Below, piece by piece: positions 51,930 through 59,190 of a DNA stretch of 64,000 bases (positions are counted from its first letter, which is position 1; each line of letters starts with the position of its first letter). Made by a program: the position numbers and the translations under genes. Origin of the DNA: Natrinema versiforme (GTDB lineage Archaea; Halobacteriota; Halobacteria; Halobacteriales; Natrialbaceae); contig NZ_CP040330.1 of the NCBI RefSeq assembly GCF_005576615.1, positions 744,001 to 808,000 on the forward strand. The letters are read 5' to 3'. The notes below the pieces were generated by a model that did not search any database, was not told where the DNA came from, and worked only from the letters and a program-made list of their open reading frames with translations.

Positions 51930-53141
51930 ATGCTGGAACTCGACGATATTCTCGAGGCGCGCGAGCGAGTCCGAGCGACGGCTCGGCACACGCCGCTCGA
52001 GCACTCCCACACCTATTCGGCGATGACCGGGGCCGACGTCCGCCTGAAACTGGAGACCTTCCAGCGGACGGGCGCGTTCAAGATCCGCGGGGCGACGAAC
52101 CGGATCGCGACCCTCTCCGAGGCCCAGAAGGACGCCGGCGTCGTCACCGCGAGCGCGGGCAACCACGCACAGGGGGTCGCGCTCGCGGCCACGCGGTCGG
52201 GCGTCGACTCGAAGATCGTCATGCCCGAGCACGCGCCGATTTCGAAGGTCAAGGCGACGAAGAGCTACGGTGCGGAGGTCGTCCTCTCCGGCCGGGACTA
52301 CAACGAGGCCGCCGAGCGCGCCCACGAGATCGAACGCGAGGAGGACCGCACCTACGTCCACGCTTTCGACGACGAGTACATCATGGCCGGGCAGGGAACG
52401 ATCGGCCTCGAGATACTCGAGGACTGCCCCGAGGTCGAGACCGTCGTCGTCCCGATCGGCGGCGGCGGGCTCATCAGCGGCATCGCGACCGCGATCAAGG
52501 AGCAAAAACCCGACACGCGGGTGATCGGCGTCCAGGCCGACGGTGCCTCGAGCGCCGCGAAATCCCTCGAGAAAGGCGAGCGAATTTCGCTCGACGGCGT
52601 CGACACCATCGCGGACGGCATCGCCACCCGCAGCGTCGGCGAGCAGACCTTCCCCTACATTCAGGAGTACGTCGACGAGGTCGTCACCGTCTCCGATCCC
52701 GAGATCGCCGTCGCGTTGGTCTACCTGCTCGAGCGCTCGAAGACCCTCGTGGAGGGCGCGGGCGCGGTTCCCCTCGCCGCGGTCCTTTTCGAGAAATTCG
52801 ACTATGCCGAGGACGAAGTCATCGTCCCCGCGCTCTGTGGCGGGAACATCGACCTCAACACGCTCACTAACGTCATCGTCCGCGGCCTCGTCGAGACCGG
52901 TCGCTACCTGAAGATCAGAACCGTCCTGAAAGACAGGCCCGGCGCGCTCGAGGACCTGCTGGATATCTTCACTGAACACCGGGCGAACATCTACGCCATC
53001 CACCACGACCGGACCTCCCGCGACGTCGAGATGAGCGATACGGAGGTCGAGATCGAACTCGAGATGCGCGGCCCCGACCACGTCGACGCCTTCCTCTCGG
53101 CGCTCCGGGACGCGGGGTACGAAGTCGACGTGCTCGCCTGA
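51930..53141 (+). CDS. ilvA: Threonine ammonia-lyase (threonine deaminase) with ACT domain
   Basis: 403 residues from ATG 51930. PLP enzyme that converts threonine to 2-oxobutanoate. Lys51 in FKIRGATNR binds PLP; SAGNHAQG and the GGGG phosphate loop (IGGGGLISG) follow. A C-terminal ACT-like domain (about 330-403, RTVLKDRPGALEDLLDIFTEHRANIYAIHHDRTS) suggests feedback regulation. RidA, which detoxifies the enzyme's reactive intermediate, is encoded 2.8 kb downstream. Confidence 0.95.
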   Translation: MLELDDILEARERVRATARHTPLEHSHTYSAMTGADVRLKLETFQRTGAFKIRGATNRIATLSEAQKDAGVVTASAGNHAQGVALAATRSGVDSKIVMPEHAPISKVKATKSYGAEVVLSGRDYNEAAERAHEIEREEDRTYVHAFDDEYIMAGQGTIGLEILEDCPEVETVVVPIGGGGLISGIATAIKEQKPDTRVIGVQADGASSAAKSLEKGERISLDGVDTIADGIATRSVGEQTFPYIQEYVDEVVTVSDPEIAVALVYLLERSKTLVEGAGAVPLAAVLFEKFDYAEDEVIVPALCGGNIDLNTLTNVIVRGLVETGRYLKIRTVLKDRPGALEDLLDIFTEHRANIYAIHHDRTSRDVEMSDTEVEIELEMRGPDHVDAFLSALRDAGYEVDVLA

Positions 53142-53285
53142 GTCCCTCTATTTGCCGGATTCGCTGTTGTCATCGACCGACTCGCGGCTCGGGTCGGCTG
53201 CCCGCCGATAGGCCCGTAGCGTCGTCAACGCTGTGAGCGGTTCCCAGCGCTCGAGAATCGCCGAGGACCCGTCAAACGGCGGCCG

Positions 53286-53292
53286 GTTATCT
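53286..53292 (+). promoter_or_regulatory. TATA-like element of cydAB
   Basis: GTTATCT lies 30-36 bases before the cydA ATG. Confidence 0.35.
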
Positions 53293-53321
53293 CCGATCGG
53301 GTAGTCAGCCCCGAGCTTCCA

Positions 53322-54869
53322 ATGGTCGATCCAGCCCTCGCCAGTCGACTCCAGTTCGCGCTCACGACCATCGTTCACATTATCTTCCCCGTGATGAGCA
53401 TGGGCCTCGCGCCCTTTCTCGTCTACTTCACGTGGAAGTCCATCCGTTCGTCCGACCCACTCTGGGAGCGCCAGCGACGCTTCTGGACCCGGCTCTTCGC
53501 GATCAGCTTCGTCGTCGGCACCGTGACGGGCCTCGTCCTCGAGTTCGAGTTCGGGACGAACTTCGCGGCGTTTTCGACGTTCGCCGGCGAACTGTTCGGC
53601 GGTCCGCTGGCCGTCGAGGGGATGATGGCCTTCTTCCTCGAGGCCACGTTCCTCGGCGTCTTCGTCTTCGGCCGCGAGAAGGTCGGCGACGCGCTCTACA
53701 TGTTCTCGGCGATCGCCGTCGGTCTCGGAACGTGGCTTTCGGCGGTCTGGATTCTCATCGCAAACTCGTGGATGCAGACACCGCGTGGCTACGAACTCGC
53801 CCAGCGGAACGGGCAACCGGTCGTGACGCTCGTCGACCCCGTCGCGGCCTACCTCAACCCCCGATTCCCGTGGCTGTTCGTCCACATGCAGTCCGCCGCC
53901 GTTCTCTCGGTCGCGCTCTTCATGGCCGGCGTCGCGGCGTACTTCGTCTATCGCTCGAGCGACGGTGGCACCGAGAGCGGCGAGACGGCGGATTCGGGCG
54001 ACGAGAGAGCGGACTCGAGCGACGATCCCAGCGCCGTCGAGACGACTGCTGGATCCGACGACGCCCGCTTCTGGCGAACGACGCTGAAGATCGCACTGGT
54101 CGTCCTCCTCGTGACCGCGCCGTTTCAGGTCGTCCACGGCGACTCCTACGCGCGCCACGTCGCCGAGACCCAGCCCCAGAAGTTCGCCGCCATGGAGGCC
54201 CAGTACGAAACCGAAGCGCCGGCCGCGCTTCACCTGCTCGCGATTCCGACCGATCCGAGCGCCTTCACCGACCCCCGCGCGGAGAACCTCTGGACGGTCG
54301 ATATTCCGGCGATGGCGTCCGTGTTGGCCAGCGGGGGCGATCCGTCCTACGAGGTGACCGGCCTCGACGAGTTCGAGGGCTCGCCGCCGGTCGCGATCGT
54401 CTTCTGGTCGTTCCGCGCCATGGTCTTGCTCGGCTTCTGGTTCGTCGGACTGGCGCTGTGGAGCGGCTACCGCTGGCGGCGTGGCGACCTGTTCGACGAT
54501 CAGCGGCTCCACCTCGCCTTGATGGGCTCCGCCCCGCTCGGTTTCATCGCCGTCGAGACCGGGTGGATCGTCACCGAGGTCGGTCGCCAACCGTGGGTCG
54601 TCCAAGGCTTGCTCCGGACCGAAGACGGCGTCTCACCCGGACTCACCGGCACCGAAGCGACGCTGACGCTCGCCGGCTTCGCACTCGTCTACACCGCCCT
54701 GCTCGTCGGCTACGGCTACGTCGTCCGGCGGCTCGTTCTGGCCGGGCCGCCCGAAGTCGAATCAGCCACCGGGTCGACGGCGGAGCGGAAACCGAACCCG
54801 GAGCCGACAGCGGACTCGAGCCCAGACGACGGGACGGCGTCGACCCCGGAGGTGTCGACTGATGACTGA
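53322..54869 (+). CDS. cydA: Cytochrome bd ubiquinol oxidase subunit I
   Basis: 515 residues, about nine membrane helices. Haem ligands by family position: His19 (TTIVHIIFP), His188 (PWLFVHMQS) and Met367 (FWSFRAMVLLGF). The quinol loop GDSYARHVAETQPQKFAAMEAQYE is the short type, and GWIVTEVGRQPWVVQ is diagnostic. An Asp/Ser/Glu-rich loop of about 40 residues (around 215-255) is an acidic insertion. It oxidises quinol and reduces oxygen without proton pumping. Its stop overlaps cydB by eight bases (ATGACTGA). Confidence 0.96.
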   Translation: MVDPALASRLQFALTTIVHIIFPVMSMGLAPFLVYFTWKSIRSSDPLWERQRRFWTRLFAISFVVGTVTGLVLEFEFGTNFAAFSTFAGELFGGPLAVEGMMAFFLEATFLGVFVFGREKVGDALYMFSAIAVGLGTWLSAVWILIANSWMQTPRGYELAQRNGQPVVTLVDPVAAYLNPRFPWLFVHMQSAAVLSVALFMAGVAAYFVYRSSDGGTESGETADSGDERADSSDDPSAVETTAGSDDARFWRTTLKIALVVLLVTAPFQVVHGDSYARHVAETQPQKFAAMEAQYETEAPAALHLLAIPTDPSAFTDPRAENLWTVDIPAMASVLASGGDPSYEVTGLDEFEGSPPVAIVFWSFRAMVLLGFWFVGLALWSGYRWRRGDLFDDQRLHLALMGSAPLGFIAVETGWIVTEVGRQPWVVQGLLRTEDGVSPGLTGTEATLTLAGFALVYTALLVGYGYVVRRLVLAGPPEVESATGSTAERKPNPEPTADSSPDDGTASTPEVSTDD

Positions 54870-55866
54870 GCCCGTCAGCGCGACGCTCCCGCCGGTCGCG
54901 CTCTCGAGCCCGATCGACTTGCCGACGCTGTGGGTCGCCGTCGTCTTCGCGTTCCTCGGTACGTTCCTCTTCCTCGACGGCTTCGACTTCGGGGCCGGAG
55001 CGCTGTTCGCGACCCGAACCGACGAGGAAGAGCGCGAGCGCATCCTCGCGGCGATCGGCCCCTTCTGGGACGGCAACGAGGTCTGGCTGGTGGTCTTCGG
55101 CGGCGGCCTGTTCGCGGCGTTTCCGCCGCTCTATGCCTCTCTCTTCAGCCGCCACTACCTGCTGCTCTTCGGCGTGCTCGGGGCGCTCATCTGTCGCGGC
55201 CTCGCACCCGAGTTCTACGAGCAACGCGAGGACGAGGCGTGGCAGCGCTGGTGGGGCCGCGCGTTCGTCGTCGGCAGCGTCACAGCGCCGCTGTTGCTCG
55301 GCGTCTTCGTCGGCAACTGGCTGCTCGGAACGACCGTCACCGAGGCCCCCGCGACCGTGCTCGTCGGCCTCGCCGTCGTCGCGCTCACCGTCGTCACCGG
55401 CGGTGCCTTCGTCGCCCTGAAGACCGACGGCTCGCTCGCGGCCGACGCCCGGACGTGGGGGCTGCGCGCGCTCGCCGCCTATCTCCTCTCGCTCGTCGCG
55501 GTCTTCCTCGCACTGGTCGCTCGGCCTGCCGTTCGACCCGCCCTGCTCGAGCCCGTTCCGTTGGCGCTCGTCGCCGTCTCGAGCGCGGTAGGCGGCGGTT
55601 ACGCCCTCGCGATCCGGCGCGAGCGCGACCGCCTCGCGTTTTTCGCGGCCGGCGGACTGACCTACGCGCTGGTCGCGCTCGTCGCGGTGTTGCTGTTTCC
55701 GACGCTCGACCCCGCGACCGGGCTTACCGTCACCGAGGCCGCGATCTCGTCGCCCGCGATCGGTCTACTGACGCTGTCCGCGGCCCTCCTCGTGCCGCTG
55801 GTCTGTGTCTACTTCGCGGTCCTCTACTCGACGTTTGCTGGACCGGTCGAGGCCGAAGGGTACTGA
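54862..55866 (+). CDS. cydB: Cytochrome bd ubiquinol oxidase subunit II
   Basis: 334 residues, eight to nine membrane helices. LPTLWVAVVFAFLGTFLFLDGFDFGAGALF and AIGPFWDGNEVWLVVFGGGLFAAFPPLYASLFS are the CydB signatures. Translated with cydA through the 8-base overlap. No cydDC or cydX gene adjoins. Confidence 0.95.
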   Translation: MTEPVSATLPPVALSSPIDLPTLWVAVVFAFLGTFLFLDGFDFGAGALFATRTDEEERERILAAIGPFWDGNEVWLVVFGGGLFAAFPPLYASLFSRHYLLLFGVLGALICRGLAPEFYEQREDEAWQRWWGRAFVVGSVTAPLLLGVFVGNWLLGTTVTEAPATVLVGLAVVALTVVTGGAFVALKTDGSLAADARTWGLRALAAYLLSLVAVFLALVARPAVRPALLEPVPLALVAVSSAVGGGYALAIRRERDRLAFFAAGGLTYALVALVAVLLFPTLDPATGLTVTEAAISSPAIGLLTLSAALLVPLVCVYFAVLYSTFAGPVEAEGY

Positions 55867-55912
55867 CCAACCCATCGGTCTCGGATATCGACAGCGATCC
55901 GGACCTCGAGGC

Positions 55913-55918
55913 TTTAAG
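55913..55918 (+). promoter_or_regulatory. TATA box of ridA
   Basis: TTTAAG lies 25-30 bases before the ATG at 55943. Confidence 0.5.
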
Positions 55919-55942
55919 CGCGGTCGGATACACGCTTCGGGT

Positions 55943-56332
55943 ATGAAACGAATCATCGAAACCGACGACGCGCCCGCTGCGGTCGGCGCGTACAGTCAGG
56001 CGGCCGGGAACGACTCGCTGCTGTTCACCGCCGGGCAGATCCCCATGACCGCCGACGGCGACCTACTCGACGACGAGCCCATCGCAAACCAGACCGAGCA
56101 GGCACTGTACAACCTCGACGCCGTCCTCGACGAGGCCGGCGCGAGTTCCGAAGACATCCTCAAGGTGACCGTCTTCCTCGACGATATCGACGACTTCGAG
56201 GCGATGAACGAGGCCTACGCCGACTACTTCGACGACCAGCCGCCGGCCCGCAGCGCCGTCGAGGTGTCCGCGCTGCCCAAGGGCGTCGGCGTCGAAATCG
56301 AAGCGATCGCGTCCCTCGAGGACGAGGCATAG
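55943..56332 (+). CDS. ridA: RidA family reactive imine deaminase
   Basis: 129 residues from ATG 55943. AVGAYSQAAGNDSLLFTAGQIPM, LKVTVFLDDIDDFEAMNEAYADYF and PPARSAVEVSALPKGVGVEIEAIA are the Rid fold, with the substrate-binding Arg in PPARSAVEV. It hydrolyses 2-aminoacrylate/2-aminocrotonate produced by threonine/serine deaminases such as the IlvA encoded nearby. Confidence 0.95.
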   Translation: MKRIIETDDAPAAVGAYSQAAGNDSLLFTAGQIPMTADGDLLDDEPIANQTEQALYNLDAVLDEAGASSEDILKVTVFLDDIDDFEAMNEAYADYFDDQPPARSAVEVSALPKGVGVEIEAIASLEDEA

Positions 56333-56338
56333 CCCGCC

Positions 56339-56584
56339 GTGAGCGGCTATCCGGCCGGACGGATGGGGGTCGATCCGCGGGCGAAATCCGCCGCCCTGTG
56401 GGGTCTCGTCGGCTTCCTGTCCTTTCTGGTACTCGTCCAGAGCTATGCCCTGCTCGCAACACCGATCGTAACGATTACGGGCGCGCTGGGGCTCGGACTG
56501 GTCGTCGGGCTCGCCGCGGGGATCGGGGCGTACGTGCTCGAGCCGCGACTCGCTGCGCGGGCGGCCGATCGCCGGACGGAGTAA
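56339..56584 (+). CDS. Small two-helix membrane protein (DUF7534-like)
   Basis: 81 residues from GTG 56339 (an ATG at 56363 is an alternative). Two hydrophobic segments separated by a short turn: SAALWGLVGFLSFLVLVQSYALL and ALGLGLVVGLAAGIGAYVLE. It starts six bases after ridA, so it is likely cotranscribed. Function unknown. Confidence 0.7.
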   Translation: MSGYPAGRMGVDPRAKSAALWGLVGFLSFLVLVQSYALLATPIVTITGALGLGLVVGLAAGIGAYVLEPRLAARAADRRTE

Positions 56585-56631
56585 ACGTATCTCGTAAGGG
56601 TTAAACGACGGACCCGGTTAGGATGACGTGA

Positions 56632-56712
56632 GCCAGGATGGCCGAACGGTAAGGCGCACGCCTGGAAAGCGTGTTCCCTTTGGGATTCAGGGTTCAAATC
56701 CCTGTCCTGGCG
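56632..56712 (+). tRNA. trnS-GGA: tRNA-Ser (anticodon GGA)
   Basis: Acceptor GCCAGGA (56632-56638) pairs with TCCTGGC (56705-56711), discriminator G at 56712. The anticodon loop is CTGGAAA (GGA), the long variable arm TTCCCTTTGGGA is of class II size, and the T arm is GGTTCAAATCC. Variable-arm length identifies serine. Two more copies of its 3' end follow (56814 and 56956). Confidence 0.93.
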
Positions 56713-56718
56713 TTTCTG
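56691..56718 (+). repeat. tRNA-Ser 3'-end repeat, copy 1 (native)
   Basis: The last 22 bases of the tRNA plus six downstream bases (TTTCTG after the discriminator). Copies 2 and 3 repeat it exactly, so this is the master copy. Confidence 0.8.
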
Positions 56719-56744
56719 TCGCGAACAACATCGTGAGCGACAGA
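56715..56744 (+). other. Inverted repeat directly behind tRNA-Ser
   Basis: TCTGTCGC (56715-56722) and GCGACAGA (56737-56744) form an 8-bp stem immediately after the tRNA. It could serve as a tRNA processing or termination hairpin. Confidence 0.5.
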
Positions 56745-56813
56745 TACCCAACGAAGGATTTGAATCAGGGAGGTCGCGCACAGCGAGTGCAACGAGCGAG
56801 CACGTCCGACTGT

Positions 56814-56841
56814 GGTTCAAATCCCTGTCCTGGCGTTTCTG
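56814..56841 (+). repeat. tRNA-Ser 3'-end repeat, copy 2
   Basis: Perfect 28-base copy of 56691-56718. It is preceded at 56756-56764 by GGATTTGAA, the exact reverse complement of the T-arm core in the copy, and followed by inverted repeat GCCGAAATCG (56841-56850)/CGATTTCGGC (56872-56881). Confidence 0.85.
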
Positions 56842-56955
56842 CCGAAATCGACCGACGAGCAACGCGAGTCGCGATTTCGGCGAAACGTAAATGTCGGGAT
56901 TTGAACACGCGAGTCGCATGCGGTCGAACGAAGTGAGACCGATCGTCTCGCATCT

Positions 56956-56982
56956 GTTCAAATCCCTGTCCTGGCGTTTCTG
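56956..56982 (+). repeat. tRNA-Ser 3'-end repeat, copy 3
   Basis: 27-base perfect copy of the tRNA 3' end. It is preceded at 56896-56906 by GGGATTTGAAC, its 11-base inverted partner (GTTCAAATCCC, 56956-56966), and followed by the 12-bp inverted repeat CTGTCACTGTAA (56980-56991)/TTACAGTGACAG (57039-57050). Confidence 0.85.
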
Positions 56983-56999
56983 TCACTGTAAGTCAGTGA

Positions 57000-57031
57000 A
57001 CGAATTCGCCGCGCCGTCGCGGCGAATTCGT
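57000..57031 (+). repeat. 14-bp perfect hairpin inside the array
   Basis: ACGAATTCGCCGCG (57000-57013), four-base loop CCGT, and CGCGGCGAATTCGT (57018-57031). It is nested within the 12-bp inverted repeat 56980-57050. Confidence 0.85.
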
Positions 57032-57054
57032 GTAACCGTTACAGTGACAGTATA

Positions 57055-57072
57055 TTCTGTCGCGAACAACAT
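57055..57072 (+). repeat. 18-base direct repeat closing the tRNA-Ser array
   Basis: TTCTGTCGCGAACAACAT is identical to 56714-56731, which directly follows the tRNA. The array is therefore flanked by a direct repeat, as if the tRNA's original downstream flank had been duplicated. Confidence 0.8.
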
Positions 57073-57134
57073 GAGCAACGGCTCTCTCGAGCGAGACTGC
57101 GTCGACGAAAGGGTAGGGGTACGGATGGAGCGCG

Positions 57135-57248
57135 TTACCGCTCGAGTTCGACAGGGGAGTCGGTCGCGATCCAGCAGTCGGGGTCATCCGGGTCTCTGAG
57201 TTCCAGCCGACCGCTCTGACACACCACCATTTCGTATCGGTCGTTCAC
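57135..57248 (-). CDS. 37-residue small acidic protein
   Basis: GTG at 57246-57248, TAA at 57135-57137: the peptide starts MNDRYEMVVCQSGRLELRD and ends ATDSPVELER. The composition and the D-P-D...W-I-x-T/S-D pattern resemble short haloarchaeal DUF7331-like proteins. A GATATCC-type element (on the minus strand near 57281-57286) sits about 33-38 bases upstream. The frame extends further upstream without ATG, so the start is uncertain. Confidence 0.5.
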   Translation of the reverse strand: MNDRYEMVVCQSGRLELRDPDDPDCWIATDSPVELER

Positions 57249-57418
57249 GATGACCCCGACGAGGACTCCACCGGGATCGGATATCGTAACAGGGCCCGTA
57301 CCGGTTGCTCGAGTCGGCGTAAGGGCCGCATACTGACCATGGGGCGGCGATTTTCGGTCGGTCGTCGGAAACGACCGAGACGGGACACGCCTTTGGTCCG
57401 GCGGCCCGAGGAACAGGT

Positions 57419-58111
57419 ATGTGCGGTCGCTACACGCTCGTCGTCGAGCAAGCGGACCTCGAGTCGCGGTTCGACGCCCGGTTTCGTGAGAGCGAGTTCG
57501 CTCCTCGCTACAACATGGCTCCCGGACAGGAGCTTCCGGTGATCACGAACGAGGAGTCGGAGACGTTCCAGCGCCTCGAGTGGGGGTTGGTGCCGTCGTG
57601 GGCCGACGACGACAGCGGCGGGCTAATCAACGCGCGGGCGGAATCCGTCGATGAGAAGCCGAGTTTCGAGGCGGCCTACGAGCGACGGCGGTGTCTCGTT
57701 CCCGGGGACGGGTTCTACGAGTGGGTCGAGACGGACGAGGGAAAACAGCCCTACCGAGTCGGATTCGAGGATGATCGAGTGTTCGGGATGGCGGGGCTGT
57801 GGGAGCGCTGGGAGCCGGAGACGACCCAGACGGGCCTCGACGCGTTCGGCGGCGGCGTCGACGACGACGCAGAGAGCGGGCCGCTCGAGACGTTTACGAT
57901 CATCACGACCGAGCCGAACGACCTCGTCTCGGAGCTGCACCACCGGATGGCGGTGATCCTCGAGCCTGACGCCGAACGGCGCTGGCTCTCCGGCGACGCC
58001 GGCCGCGAGGTGCTCGAGCCACACTCGGCCGACGGAATGGAAGCGTATCCGGTCTCGACGGCGGTGAACGATCCCGGGACGGACGAGCCGTCGCTGGTCG
58101 AGCCGCTTTAG
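57419..58111 (+). CDS. HMCES/YedK family protein (abasic-site crosslinker)
   Basis: 230 residues. Cys2 (MCGRY) is the catalytic N-terminal nucleophile after Met removal. PRYNMAPGQ, GFYEW (Glu) and HHRM (His) complete the SRAP active site. These proteins form thiazolidine crosslinks with abasic sites in single-stranded DNA. An acidic insertion with GGGVDDDAES lies between the Glu and His motifs. Confidence 0.93.
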   Translation: MCGRYTLVVEQADLESRFDARFRESEFAPRYNMAPGQELPVITNEESETFQRLEWGLVPSWADDDSGGLINARAESVDEKPSFEAAYERRRCLVPGDGFYEWVETDEGKQPYRVGFEDDRVFGMAGLWERWEPETTQTGLDAFGGGVDDDAESGPLETFTIITTEPNDLVSELHHRMAVILEPDAERRWLSGDAGREVLEPHSADGMEAYPVSTAVNDPGTDEPSLVEPL

Positions 58112-58149
58112 GGACGGTCCTCGAGCCCGGCGAAAACAGCCGGAATCGC

Positions 58150-59079
58150 TTACTGCAGTTCGTCGATAATCTCGCGCGTCGACCGGCGGACCGCCTCGTC
58201 GCTCGAGAGGCGGGGCTCCCAGCCCAGCGCCGAGAGCTTCTCGATCGAGAGGCGCATCTTCGGTACGTCGCCGGTCCAGCCGCGCTCGCCGCCGGTGTAC
58301 TCCCGCTCGGGGTCGACGTCCAGTTCCTCGGCGACGATGGTCGCGATTCGATCGACCGAGGTCGTCGTGCGGGTGCCGAGATTGTAGGTGTTCATCGCGT
58401 CGTCGGCGGTATCGATTACGTGCAGCATGGCGTCGAGACAGTCCTCGACGTGGAGGTAGGACTTCTCCTGTCGGCCGTCGCCGAGGATGGTCAGCGACTC
58501 GGGGTTGTCCCGCAACTTCTCGATGAAGTCCGGGATCACCGCGCCCCGGAGCCGCGGCCCGACGACGTTCGCAAAGCGGAAGTTCCAGACGGTGAGGTCG
58601 TGGCTGTGGGCCCGCGCCGAGAGCAACCCTTCGTCGGCCAGTTTGCTCGCGCCGTAGGCGCTGATCGGCTCGAGGGGCGCGTAGTCTTCCGGCGTCGGCC
58701 GCGGAGCCTCGCCGTAGACCGTCGAGGAAGAGGTGTAGGCGATGTCGGTCACGCCGGTGTCGGCCATCGCCTCGAGGATAGTCCGGGTCATCCGCGTGTT
58801 ATCGTCGAACTGGCCGTGGGGCCGGTCCGTATCGACGTGTTTCGACGCAGCGAGGTGGAAGACGAGGTCGATATCCTCGAGGTGGCCGTCGAGCGCGTCG
58901 GGCTCGGTCAGATCGGCCTCCAGGAAGTCGGCCTTGTCCGGAATCCGGTCGGCGTCACCGTTCGATAGGTTATCGACGACCGTTACGGACGCGCCGTCGG
59001 CGAGCAGGCGTTCGGTGAGGTGCGAACCGATGAAGCCGGCCCCACCCGTCACGAGCACGCGTCGGTTCGAGATGGCCAT
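58150..59079 (-). CDS. NAD-dependent epimerase/dehydratase (UDP-glucose 4-epimerase-like)
   Basis: 309 residues, extended SDR: TGGAGFIGSHL cofactor motif, YTSSSTVYGEA, catalytic YGASK and the C-terminal substrate domain (YTGGERGWTGDVPKMRLSIEKLSALGW). Probably acts on nucleotide sugars for surface glycans or glycoproteins. No glycosyltransferase neighbours here. Confidence 0.92.
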   Translation of the reverse strand: MAISNRRVLVTGGAGFIGSHLTERLLADGASVTVVDNLSNGDADRIPDKADFLEADLTEPDALDGHLEDIDLVFHLAASKHVDTDRPHGQFDDNTRMTRTILEAMADTGVTDIAYTSSSTVYGEAPRPTPEDYAPLEPISAYGASKLADEGLLSARAHSHDLTVWNFRFANVVGPRLRGAVIPDFIEKLRDNPESLTILGDGRQEKSYLHVEDCLDAMLHVIDTADDAMNTYNLGTRTTTSVDRIATIVAEELDVDPEREYTGGERGWTGDVPKMRLSIEKLSALGWEPRLSSDEAVRRSTREIIDELQ

Positions 59080-59190
59080 GGTCGATGGATCACCGACGCG
59101 GTGTTAATCCCCATGTCAGATTTCGCTGGCAGAGAGACGGCGAAACGCGTCGCTCGTCGCGACTGCGAACCGAACGAACAGAAAAGCCGC

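Noticed and set aside
56691-56982. Reading the three tRNA-Ser 3' repeats as a CRISPR array
   Set aside because: Only three copies, unequal spacers with internal palindromes, the first copy lies inside a tRNA, and no cas genes are present.
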